This document shows, one piece after another, positions 15,880-22,470 of a DNA stretch of 31,809 nucleotides. The DNA is from a virus: IMG/VR virus record IMGVR_UViG_3300028676_000020, positions 1 through 31,809 of that record; one strand, given 5' to 3'. Position 1 is the stretch's first letter; every line of letters begins with the position of its first letter. The notes under the pieces are model-generated. The model was given only the letters and a program-made list of their open reading frames with translations. It was not told where the DNA came from and did no database searches. Both the position numbers and the translations under genes were made by a program.

Positions 15880-16708
15880 TGATTTAGAATATAGATTAGC
15901 TAGAGCATTAAAAATTCCTTATATGAATATAAAAGTTAAACAACCTCGTTTACGGGATATAGATGATGATAATGTAGGATTATTAAGATATTCAAGTTAT
16001 CAATCTCTATTTACCCTTAAAAAAGAACATTTAAATATGAATGAAGAATTAATTGAAATAACTAAAAATGATAGCTTTTTTGTCACTTTATTTATAATAG
16101 ATGACTATTATAAAAAACAAGGTAGAAAAGACTATATTCCATTTTCAGATATGTTAATAATGTCATTAATATTTTTTCTAGATATAAAAGAAACAGATGA
16201 AATAAATAAAAATATTAATGAAAAATATATCAGTATATCTAATGAACAAGAGCAACTTATTTTTATACTAAGTAATGAAAACTTTGAAGAATTCAGCGAA
16301 TTAATTAGAACTATTTGTTGTTGTGGTATGGCTAAACTTGAAACCGATGAACCAAAATTTAAAATGAAACACCATAGTGATCCCAATATACGAAAAATGT
16401 TAGAAGAGCAGGTAAAAAGATATGCAGAAGAAGAAAGAAAAAAAGAAAAAGAAAATGAAATGACTATAACAGATGTTATTGGAATAATAAGTATAGGGAC
16501 AAATTACAAATTAAATAAAGATATGGATGATTTAACTATATGGCAATTAAATTACATTTATAATGGTATGTGTATCAAAGAAGGTAATGAATTCACTAAA
16601 ATGCAATTTTGTAGTTATAAATTTACATTTGAGAACGTACCAAATTTTAATTGGTTGAAAGATACCAAAATTAAATTACCAAAGAATAATAAATTGATAA
16701 TAAATTAA
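15869..16708 (+). CDS. Hypothetical tail-region protein
   Basis: The product has 279 residues. ATG 15869 is preferred over GTG 15860 because AGGTG (15858-15862) is placed correctly for it. Largely helical, with a charged linker (RYAEEERKKEKENEMT) at about 190-205 and a Cys-rich spot (RTICCCGMAK). The C-terminal part (MTITDVIGIISIGTNYKL... MDDLTIWQLNYIYNGM) resembles the helical segment of phage tail-assembly chaperone-type proteins, but the similarity is weak. It overlaps the gene before it, so the two are coupled. A strong terminator at 16720-16750 separates it from the tail tube gene. Confidence 0.5.
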   Translation: MIINDLEYRLARALKIPYMNIKVKQPRLRDIDDDNVGLLRYSSYQSLFTLKKEHLNMNEELIEITKNDSFFVTLFIIDDYYKKQGRKDYIPFSDMLIMSLIFFLDIKETDEINKNINEKYISISNEQEQLIFILSNENFEEFSELIRTICCCGMAKLETDEPKFKMKHHSDPNIRKMLEEQVKRYAEEERKKEKENEMTITDVIGIISIGTNYKLNKDMDDLTIWQLNYIYNGMCIKEGNEFTKMQFCSYKFTFENVPNFNWLKDTKIKLPKNNKLIIN

Positions 16709-16719
16709 AATGAATAACT

Positions 16720-16750
16720 AAGTTCTTATTAATAATAAGGACTTTTTTTA
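16720..16750 (+). terminator. Intrinsic terminator before the tail tube gene
   Basis: AAGTTCTTATT (16720-16730) pairs with AATAAGGACTT (16734-16744), with one GU pair, and is followed by a T tract. Confidence 0.75.
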
Positions 16751-16793
16751 TTATATAAAAATAAACTAACAAAATTTAAAGGAGGAATTATAC

Positions 16794-17894
16794 ATGGCAA
16801 TAGCAAATATTAATGAGATGTTTGGTATATTAAACGCATCAGATATTAGAATTTTTAACAAATCGACTGGTGCATTACTTTTAAAATTTCCACAAGGAAA
16901 CTCAGTAGTTTTAGACATTAAAGCTGATACAAAAACAGCAACAGCACAAGGAATAGATGTAATAACATGGGGGCTTCCAAAATCAGGAACATTAAAATTT
17001 ACAGCAGAAACAATATCATTCCCACAATTAGCAGAAACTTTAGGAAGTAACGGTATGAAACTTAATTCAAGTGCCCAAGCATTTGATACAACTGAAACTT
17101 TTACAGTTACTACTGATGGAACAATTACTATTAATTTAAAGAAAGCACCATTTGCTTCTAGTGTTACTAATTTTCATAGTTTGGCAAGAGAAGGCAGTTT
17201 GAATAAAACATTGACTGCAATAGTAGATGCCTCAGATGCTAAGAAGTTTACAATAACAGATTCTAGTTTAGCAGTGGGAGACATAGTAGAAGTTAATTAT
17301 ATGGCTACAATACCAACAAATGGTGTTTATACATTTAAAGTTGCTGGAAGTGGTTCAACAACACCTTCAAGAAGATTAGTTGCAAGAGTATTAGTTACAA
17401 ATTATTATGATAATTCTATGGATTTAATGACTCTTGATATTCCTAATGTAAAATTTGAAAACTCGTTAAGTTTAACTTTTGATGCAAGTAATCCATCAAA
17501 ATTTGAAGTAACTATAAAGATAATGGGGGATGCTAGATTAAAAGATGACGATGGAAATCCACTTTTCTTATCTTTATCTGCACTTAATGGTTCAGCTTCT
17601 GCAATTTCAGATTTAGCAGGAACATCGTCTGTTGCTGGAAAAGTAGCATTAACATTTACTGCACCAACAGGAGCAACAACAGTTGATTTACAATATAAAC
17701 TTTCAAGTGGTTCAACTTGGGCTTCAGTAGCTACTAGTGGTACAAGTGGAATTTATATTAGTGGTGCATTAACTAGTGCATCAACAGCAACAACTGTTAA
17801 TGGATTAACAACAACATCAGCTTATGACTTTAGATTAGTTGTAACTGACGGAGATTATGAAGGAACATCTAACGTTATTAGTGTGACACCCTAA
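16794..17894 (+). CDS. Major tail tube protein with C-terminal FN3-like domain
   Basis: The product has 366 residues and polymerises as hexameric rings around the tape measure to form the tail tube. The first ~250 residues are strand-rich, with Gly/Asp turns. From about residue 272, sequence with LTFTAPTGATTVDLQYK, a Ser/Gly-rich middle and the closing strand TSAYDFRLVVTDGDY reads as a fibronectin type III or Ig-like domain, often displayed on tail surfaces. Strong ribosome binding site AAAGGAGG (16778-16785). The gene ends ...GTG ACA CCC TAA, the +1 slippery configuration known from SPP1 and PSA tail tube genes, with an open +1 frame following (separate entry). The next genes are preceded by a strong terminator at 17993-18030. 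Confidence 0.8.
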   Translation: MAIANINEMFGILNASDIRIFNKSTGALLLKFPQGNSVVLDIKADTKTATAQGIDVITWGLPKSGTLKFTAETISFPQLAETLGSNGMKLNSSAQAFDTTETFTVTTDGTITINLKKAPFASSVTNFHSLAREGSLNKTLTAIVDASDAKKFTITDSSLAVGDIVEVNYMATIPTNGVYTFKVAGSGSTTPSRRLVARVLVTNYYDNSMDLMTLDIPNVKFENSLSLTFDASNPSKFEVTIKIMGDARLKDDDGNPLFLSLSALNGSASAISDLAGTSSVAGKVALTFTAPTGATTVDLQYKLSSGSTWASVATSGTSGIYISGALTSASTATTVNGLTTTSAYDFRLVVTDGDYEGTSNVISVTP

Positions 17895-17958
17895 TAATCC
17901 TATTTCATCAGGAATAGTGGGGCAAGGAACTGTAGGAAATGCAGTAGTACAACCTTAA
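17889..17958 (+). other. Candidate programmed +1 frameshift site and tail-tube extension
   Basis: The last sense codon is CCC (17889-17891) followed by TAA. If the prolyl-tRNA slips forward one base (CCC to CCT), reading continues AAT AAT CCT ATT TCA... to a TAA at 17956-17958 and adds 21 residues (NNPISSGIVGQGTVGNAVVQP). CCC.UAA +1 slippage is the established mechanism for the long form of the SPP1 tail tube protein, and CCC.UGA for Listeria phage PSA. Here the added tail is short, rich in Gly and Val. Confidence 0.6.
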
Positions 17959-17992
17959 CCTATGATAAATTATAAAATTGTATATTAATCAT

Positions 17993-18030
17993 AAAGACAT
18001 TAGATAAATTAGATATCTAGTGTCTTTTTA
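17993..18030 (+). terminator. Strong intrinsic terminator after the tail tube gene
   Basis: AAAGACATTAGATA (17993-18006) pairs with TATCTAGTGTCTTT (18014-18027), a 14-bp stem with one GU pair and a 7-base loop, then T's. It would limit transcription from the tail tube gene into the following genes. Confidence 0.82.
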
Positions 18031-18076
18031 TTAGTATATAAGTATAAAAATCAAATATGAGAAGGAAGTGAATTAT

Positions 18077-18493
18077 ATGAACAATCCAATGATATCAGAA
18101 GAAACTTTAAATATAATTAATCCAAAAACACACAAATCAGTTAAAGAAATGTTAATAGAATTAGATATTTTTAATGATGGAGAAGAAATTACATTTGCTG
18201 AAGTAATGATCAGGATAGAACCTAGCTATCAGTTATTATTAAAACAATCAAAAGGTATTTATAGATGGTTTAGATTTAATTCACTTATTCGAGGGAATGC
18301 AGATAAAGAAATATTATTTCAGAAATCAGATGGAAGTACTGAAACTAGATACGCAATTATTAAAGAAGATAAAGATAATTATTATATAGCTATCAATTCC
18401 AATAATATTACTTGTGATAAGAGTGTTGGAATTGCAAAAGATATGTACAGTAAATTTGCTAGAATTACTGAGGAAAAGTTCGGAAATAAATAA
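18077..18493 (+). CDS. Hypothetical protein, tail-region
   Basis: The product has 138 residues. ATG 18077 is chosen over GTG 18068, which lies inside the Shine-Dalgarno GGAAGTG. Small mixed protein with an acidic N-terminal part and a C-terminal strand-helix unit (YYIAINSNNITCDKSVG). It follows the tail tube gene, where tail-assembly chaperones are often found, but no frameshift site or chaperone motif is seen. Not recognised. Confidence 0.5.
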   Translation: MNNPMISEETLNIINPKTHKSVKEMLIELDIFNDGEEITFAEVMIRIEPSYQLLLKQSKGIYRWFRFNSLIRGNADKEILFQKSDGSTETRYAIIKEDKDNYYIAINSNNITCDKSVGIAKDMYSKFARITEEKFGNK

Positions 18494-18506
18494 AATATAT
18501 TAAATT
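18489..18506 (+). repeat. AT-rich junction motif, weak copy
   Basis: AATAAAATATATTAAATT overlaps the stop codon of the 18077 gene. It matches 15 of 18 bases of the consensus motif. Confidence 0.4.
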
Positions 18507-18529
18507 ATAAAAAAGGAAGTGAAATAAAC

Positions 18530-18958
18530 ATGGCAGATTTTAATTCAATAGAAGAAATGTATGCTGATTTAATTAAAAATTTAGGAATCGCACTTAAAGA
18601 AGCATTAGAAGAATCAAAACAAATTGCATATGATTATATAATCACAAATTGGTATTCTAAATATCAACCTGAAGAATATGAAAGATTGAATCTTATGATT
18701 GATTCATTACAATCTAAATATGAGATACAAGGCAATTCTTTAGTTGCAACACTTTATATTAAGAACGATGAACTTCACCCGGTCTCAAACTCATGGAATA
18801 AAAATGAGGTTACATATGAGTATTTATATGAATGGTTCTCAGAAAATTATAATGAAACACCAATATTAGAACATACACAAGATACATTAGATGATATGAA
18901 ATTATTGGTTAATATAATAAGAGATACATTAAAATCAAAAGGATATGATTTTTCGTAA
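18530..18958 (+). CDS. Hypothetical protein, possibly HK97 gp10-like
   Basis: The product has 142 residues, with ribosome binding site AAAAGGAAGTG before ATG 18530. The N-terminal half is a long helix (MYADLIKNLGIALKEALEESKQIAYDYI), followed by an aromatic WYSKYQPEEYERL stretch and a helical end. The pattern of an alpha-helical start with Tyr/Pro-rich turn resembles phage neck proteins of the gp10 class, which act at head-tail joining; that class is usually encoded before the tail tube gene, so the position here is unusual. It is the last gene before the control block. Function uncertain. Confidence 0.45.
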   Translation: MADFNSIEEMYADLIKNLGIALKEALEESKQIAYDYIITNWYSKYQPEEYERLNLMIDSLQSKYEIQGNSLVATLYIKNDELHPVSNSWNKNEVTYEYLYEWFSENYNETPILEHTQDTLDDMKLLVNIIRDTLKSKGYDFS

Positions 18959-18992
18959 TATAAAGAATAAAAGTAGTATTTTAATTAGAAAT

Positions 18993-19010
18993 AATAAAAT
19001 ATATAAAATA
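18993..19010 (+). repeat. 18-mer AT-rich motif, exact copy 2
   Basis: Exact AATAAAATATATAAAATA, ending four bases before the -35 hexamer of the promoter at 19015-19043. Forms the upstream edge of the second promoter cassette. Confidence 0.75.
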
Positions 19011-19014
19011 AGTA

Positions 19015-19043
19015 TTGACTTTGATTATGATTGGAATTATAAT
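19015..19043 (+). promoter_or_regulatory. Strong sigma-A promoter in the second motif-flanked cassette
   Basis: TTGACT (19015-19020), 17-base spacer and perfect TATAAT (19038-19043). Start expected near 19050, so the exact motif copy at 19059-19076 would lie at the 5' end of the transcript. It should drive the structured leader and the Rha-type gene at 19323. Confidence 0.8.
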
Positions 19044-19058
19044 GAAATTAATCCAGTT

Positions 19059-19076
19059 AATAAAATATATAAAATA
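19059..19076 (+). repeat. 18-mer AT-rich motif, exact copy 3
   Basis: Exact AATAAAATATATAAAATA, 66 bases downstream of copy 2. The two copies bracket a complete promoter. Confidence 0.75.
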
Positions 19077-19129
19077 ACAAAGTGAATACTTATTTTAAGT
19101 CCCTTAGAAGAACTTAGAATAATTTAGAA

Positions 19130-19290
19130 AACTAAAATGTACATTGCTACGGTACTTCTCATACCGATTTTATTAATTTGAATGTATAGGTAATTATGGC
19201 TGAATCAGTAGCTAGTTTCAGCCGATTTATCTAAAATTAATAAATAAAGAAGTATGGTAGGAATGTATGAGAGAAAATACATTCAAAAAA
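19130..19290 (+). ncRNA. Structured leader RNA upstream of the Rha-type gene
   Basis: The ~270-base leader before ATG 19323 has several complements: CGGTA/TACCG hairpin (about 19150-19166); GGCTGAA/TTCAGCC hairpin (about 19198-19224); ATTAATTT (about 19172-19179) with AAATTAAT (about 19233-19240). One element can form two ways: ATACATTCAAA (19277-19287) pairs over 11 bases with TTTGAATGTAT (19177-19187), or ATACATTC pairs with the nearby GAATGTAT (19261-19268). The mutually exclusive helices, ending about 15 bases before the ribosome binding site, suggest a switch or attenuator; ligand or trigger unknown. A 12-codon frame (MAESVASFSRFI) inside it has only a weak ribosome binding site. Confidence 0.45.
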
Positions 19291-19322
19291 ATAAAATATA
19301 AAATGAGAAGGAGAATAAAAAC

Positions 19323-20276
19323 ATGAAAACAAAATTTATTGATGAACTACAATTAAAGGAAATGGTGACTACTCAATTATTAAGTTGGGAACTAACATTG
19401 AAACAGAAAGGATTAACTCAAGGAACTATTGATAGAAAAATTAAAAACATTGGATTATTTTATCATTATATGACAACTGAACGGCTCAATAGCAAAGATA
19501 AAAAATTAAAAGTAGATAGAATGAATAGTCTTTGCTTTGAACTAGTAAGGGATGGTTTCTTTAGTGAAGATAATATTGACAATGAAGGGACATATGGATA
19601 TAGACAAAATATATATTCAAATATAAGAGCGGGAATTAACTATGTATATGAAGATTATTTTCAAGATAGAGAGAAAATTATTAAAGAATTAACTTTAGAA
19701 CAGAAGGAAATACTAAATGATATTTCTAAGAACAAGTGGTTTAAAGTTAATGGAATACATAAAAGTGAAGAAGATATAAATGATAATATTCAAGTGCAAT
19801 TAATTAAACAACTTGGTATAAAAGTATATTTCGATGAGAACAACAAACCTTATGTTTTAAGTCACGAATTAGCAGATGTAATTGGGAAAGAACCTAAGAT
19901 AATCATGAGAGATATTAGAAAAATAGTTGAAGAAATAGGAGAGTACAATTTTGTACCGTCATCTATAAGTACCAGTTTTACTATGGTTGATGATACTTAC
20001 ATAAATTCTCAAAACAAAGAACAACCAACTTACAGATTATATAAAGATTTAATGTTGAAATATGTTTTAGGAATGAATGGCAAGAAATTTGGAGAATTTC
20101 AATTAAAATATATAGATGCATTTAACTACATAGAAGAAGAATATAAGAAAATATTAATAGAAAATGCACAATTAAAAGAATCATTTTTAAATATGTATAA
20201 TGAAGTTAGGAAAAGAAATCGTGACCTTCTAGTTATTGAACACAATAAGAAGTGTATTAGTAAAAAAGTTAGTTAA
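19323..20276 (+). CDS. Rha-family phage regulatory protein with integrase-like N-terminal domain
   Basis: The product has 317 residues. The C-terminal ~130 residues match the Rha/antirepressor type: ELADVIGKEPKIIMRDIRKI (a DNA-binding helical start), then QPTYRLYKDLMLKYVLGMNGKK and KYIDAFNYIEEE, the characteristic closing helices. Rha proteins modulate lysogeny or host interference in temperate phages. The N-terminal ~110 residues (TTQLLSWELTLKQKGLTQGTIDRKIKNIGLFYHYM) look like the SAM-like core-binding domain of tyrosine recombinases, yet no catalytic Arg-His-Arg-Tyr domain follows. So this is a DNA-binding fusion, not an integrase. Driven by the cassette promoter and long structured leader; followed 37 bases later by the DUF3102 gene. 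Confidence 0.7.
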   Translation: MKTKFIDELQLKEMVTTQLLSWELTLKQKGLTQGTIDRKIKNIGLFYHYMTTERLNSKDKKLKVDRMNSLCFELVRDGFFSEDNIDNEGTYGYRQNIYSNIRAGINYVYEDYFQDREKIIKELTLEQKEILNDISKNKWFKVNGIHKSEEDINDNIQVQLIKQLGIKVYFDENNKPYVLSHELADVIGKEPKIIMRDIRKIVEEIGEYNFVPSSISTSFTMVDDTYINSQNKEQPTYRLYKDLMLKYVLGMNGKKFGEFQLKYIDAFNYIEEEYKKILIENAQLKESFLNMYNEVRKRNRDLLVIEHNKKCISKKVS

Positions 20277-20313
20277 AACTTCTTAATAATAAATTAAGAA
20301 AGGAAATATAATT

Positions 20314-21813
20314 ATGAAGAAAGAACTAGAAGAAACAAAAAAGATAGAATTAGAAAATTGTGTAGTAGAAATAAATAAAGCAAAAGATAATATTGAACAA
20401 AGTATTATAAAAATTGGGCAATGGCTAACTATGGCAAAAGGCTTAATAAAACATGGAAAATGGGAAAATTGGTTAGAGTTAAATGTTGGTTATACTAAAA
20501 TGACTGCAAGTAGATATATGAAAGCATATAATTTAATTAACACAGTCCCAAAAGAAATTGAATACAAAGTTGAAAAATTGGGTGGTACTAAAATAATAGA
20601 ATTATCTATACTTAACACAGAACAGGTAGAAGATATTGTAGTTAATAATGATGTTGAAAATATGAGTGTAAGAGAATTAAAAGAACTTGTAAAGGGATTC
20701 AAAAAGTCAAATAAAGAATCTAAAAGTAACATCGATGTTACTTTTGAAAATGATACAAAAGAAATAATTGAAACACCAAAAGAATTAATACAACTAGAAG
20801 AAAGTATTGATACTGAAAAGATATTATTAGATACACTTACATTAAATACTGAATTAAGAAATAGAATAGATTCAGATGAAACAATCATGGTAACTTTAGT
20901 TGCTAGATTTGAAGCCAAGGAAATAACATTTAGAGAGATTAACGCAGTAATAATAAAAGAAAAATATGATTTGCCAATATTTTTTAATCATAAGTTATTT
21001 GAAGAGTATATAGATGATAAATGTAATCATGATTTATATTCAGATTATCAAAAATATGATTGTAATACAGATAAAAAAGAGGATAGAACATATTATAGTA
21101 TATTTGGTAGAGATTTAGAATGGCAAGAAGCTATAAAATGTTGGGACGAAGAAGATGATAGTGCAATTGATTGGAGTAAAAATAATAATGTAGATAATAA
21201 TACATATCAACTATCAGAAGCTTATTTAGACACAACAAAATATTTATGTATATATAAAGATTATAAACTTAAAGGAACATTTATAAATGGTAAAATAGAT
21301 GATGTAGAAAGACTATGCATCTATGATAATAATTTAGATTATGATATTTTGGAAAAACTATATATAAAACTAGAACTTCAAATGACTTCATATGAAAAGA
21401 GACAAGAAAAAAGGGATGAAGCTGATAGAATAGCTAGAGAACTTAGACAAAATAAGCAAAATAGATACGAAGAAGCATACAACCTTTGGAAAACTTCATA
21501 TCAACCATACTCTATGGGTAAGTATAAATTTGAAGATATATGGGATAAGTATGGAGAAATTAATAATTATAAATTATGGCGAGAGATGTGTGACTTTGTA
21601 GATTCTCAAAAAAAGGCACAACAAGATAAATGGAAAAACTATGATTTCGGGGGAGTGTTTGGTAATAATTCTGTTGCTATAAAAGAAGAAGATAAATCTA
21701 TGTATAAACAGTTCTATAGAAAACTTGCAATGGAGTTTCACCCTGACAAAAATGGAGGAGATACTAAGGCAATGCAATTGGTAAATGAGTTAAAAAATAC
21801 TTGGGGCATATAA
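20314..21813 (+). CDS. DUF3102 protein with C-terminal J-domain
   Basis: The product has 499 residues. Residues about 10-75 (IEQSIIKIGQWLTMAKGLIKH, then KWENWLELNVGYTKMTASRYM) match the DUF3102 type, a ParB-related helix-turn-helix region found in phage and plasmid proteins. A long acidic, helical middle contains a Lys/Arg-rich coiled coil (about 360-395). The last 40 residues carry FYRKLAMEFHPDKNGGDTKA, with the His-Pro-Asp triad with which J-proteins stimulate Hsp70/DnaK ATPase; helix I of a full J-domain is not obvious. Reading: a DNA-binding protein that could recruit the host DnaK to replication or repressor complexes, comparable in principle to the lambda P-DnaJ-DnaK link. That role is inference. 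Confidence 0.75.
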   Translation: MKKELEETKKIELENCVVEINKAKDNIEQSIIKIGQWLTMAKGLIKHGKWENWLELNVGYTKMTASRYMKAYNLINTVPKEIEYKVEKLGGTKIIELSILNTEQVEDIVVNNDVENMSVRELKELVKGFKKSNKESKSNIDVTFENDTKEIIETPKELIQLEESIDTEKILLDTLTLNTELRNRIDSDETIMVTLVARFEAKEITFREINAVIIKEKYDLPIFFNHKLFEEYIDDKCNHDLYSDYQKYDCNTDKKEDRTYYSIFGRDLEWQEAIKCWDEEDDSAIDWSKNNNVDNNTYQLSEAYLDTTKYLCIYKDYKLKGTFINGKIDDVERLCIYDNNLDYDILEKLYIKLELQMTSYEKRQEKRDEADRIARELRQNKQNRYEEAYNLWKTSYQPYSMGKYKFEDIWDKYGEINNYKLWREMCDFVDSQKKAQQDKWKNYDFGGVFGNNSVAIKEEDKSMYKQFYRKLAMEFHPDKNGGDTKAMQLVNELKNTWGI

Positions 21814-21815
21814 TA

Positions 21816-21833
21816 AATAAAATATATAAGATA
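21816..21833 (+). repeat. AT-rich junction motif, one-mismatch copy
   Basis: AATAAAATATATAAGATA begins two bases after the stop codon of the DUF3102 gene (17 of 18 matches to the 18-mer). From here to 22941 there is no gene longer than about 50 codons. Confidence 0.6.
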
Positions 21834-21903
21834 ACAATCTAAGACAATATAAGATGGATTAAAATAAATGTATAAGACATGGTAAAACAGGTTAAAATAA
21901 TTA

Positions 21904-21932
21904 TTGTAATAATACTGACAGTAATATATAAT
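21904..21932 (+). promoter_or_regulatory. Promoter for candidate antitoxin RNA 1
   Basis: TTGTAA (21904-21909), 17-base spacer, TATAAT (21927-21932). Predicted start near 21939 gives a short RNA that ends at the terminator 22046-22075 and contains no good start codon. Confidence 0.65.
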
Positions 21933-21937
21933 ATAAA

Positions 21938-21968
21938 TAAGAAAAGCCTAGTGTTGAAGCACTAAGCT
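21938..21968 (-). terminator. Minus-strand terminator of toxin-like gene 1
   Basis: Read on the minus strand, AGCTTAGTG pairs with CACTAGGCT around CTTCAA (9-bp stem with one GU pair) and is followed by TTTTCTT. This lies about 85 bases after the stop codon of the 22053-22202 gene. Confidence 0.65.
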
Positions 21969-22075
21969 AGTCCTAAATAATAATCACGTTTTTACTTTTT
22001 TCAAAGGACTATTGAATTGATATGTAAGTTAATACTAAATCACTGAAAGGCACTACTTAGTGGGGGTGCTTTTTT
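21939..22075 (+). ncRNA. Candidate antisense antitoxin RNA 1
   Basis: About 137 bases between a consensus promoter and an intrinsic terminator. It is fully complementary to the 3' end of the minus-strand gene at 22053-22202, covering its last codons and its 3' untranslated region. The hairpin at its own 5' end (AGCCTAGTG 21945-21953 with CACTAAGCT 21960-21968) is, on the other strand, the toxin's terminator. That two-way sharing of hairpins is the layout of TxpA/RatA and BsrG/SR4 type I modules. Expected action: base-pairing with toxin mRNA, causing decay. Confidence 0.5.
22046..22075 (+). terminator. Plus-strand terminator of candidate antitoxin RNA 1
   Basis: AAAGGCAC (22046-22053) pairs with GTGCTTTT (22066-22073), with one GU pair, and runs into the T tract. 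It lies inside the C-terminal codons of the minus-strand peptide gene. Confidence 0.7.
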
Positions 22076-22202
22076 CAGTTGTCTCAAAACTAAAATTTTT
22101 ATAATGAATTTTAACTAGATTTTTTGAATTCAGTGCCTTATATAAAATGAGTATAATACCTAGCAATTCAATTATATTAATAATAAAATTAAACATATCC
22201 AA
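22053..22202 (-). CDS. Toxin-like membrane peptide 1 (candidate type I toxin)
   Basis: This 49-residue peptide is encoded on the minus strand. Shine-Dalgarno AAAGGAGG (plus-strand complement of 22211-22216 plus flanks) is optimally spaced (8 bases) from TTG 22202; an ATG two codons later (22196) is 14 bases away. Residues 4-21 are a transmembrane helix (FNFIINIIELLGIILILY), followed by a basic then polar tail (KALNSKNLVKIHYK... TEKSTPTK). Size, single membrane helix and charged C-terminal tail match type I toxins of Firmicutes prophages and plasmids, which depolarise membranes. An antisense RNA with its own promoter covers its 3' end, and its transcript would end at 21938-21968. Its own promoter is uncertain; an extended -10 (TGGTACAAT on the minus strand, about 22366-22374) is a candidate. 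Alternative: a small holin-like or regulatory peptide. Confidence 0.55.
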   Translation of the reverse strand: MDMFNFIINIIELLGIILILYKALNSKNLVKIHYKNFSFETTEKSTPTK

Positions 22203-22279
22203 TAGCAACACCTCCTTTAGATTATATTTTCAATAATCCTTTGAAGGCGGAAAACGTATAACCACCGACCCACCATATC

Positions 22280-22371
22280 GGTACAATAAAATATATAAAA
22301 TAAGCACCACAAGAGAAGATTATAATGAATAATCTTTGTTTTTCATCTCTCTAGTGCAAATATATTGTACC
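22280..22371. repeat. Long imperfect palindrome enclosing an exact 18-mer motif
   Basis: Outer arms GGTACAATA (22280-22288) and TATTGTACC (22363-22371) are perfect. Inside are GCAC/GTGC, AGAGA/TCTCT and AAGATTAT/ATAATCTT arms around AATGA. The motif AATAAAATATATAAAATA occupies 22285-22302. It could be the folded 5' leader of toxin-like gene 1 (minus strand), or a small inverted-repeat element. Confidence 0.6.
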
Positions 22372-22470
22372 ATAAAATTGTAAAAATTGGAATAGGTTAT
22401 AAAAATATATGATTTGAATTATGAGAATGGATTGAATTATGACATATACATATTTTAAATAAAAAAAGTA

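Noticed and set aside
19192-19234. A 12-residue leader peptide (MAESVASFSRFI) before the Rha-type gene
   Set aside because: The ribosome binding site is weak and the frame overlaps a hairpin; noted within the leader entry only.
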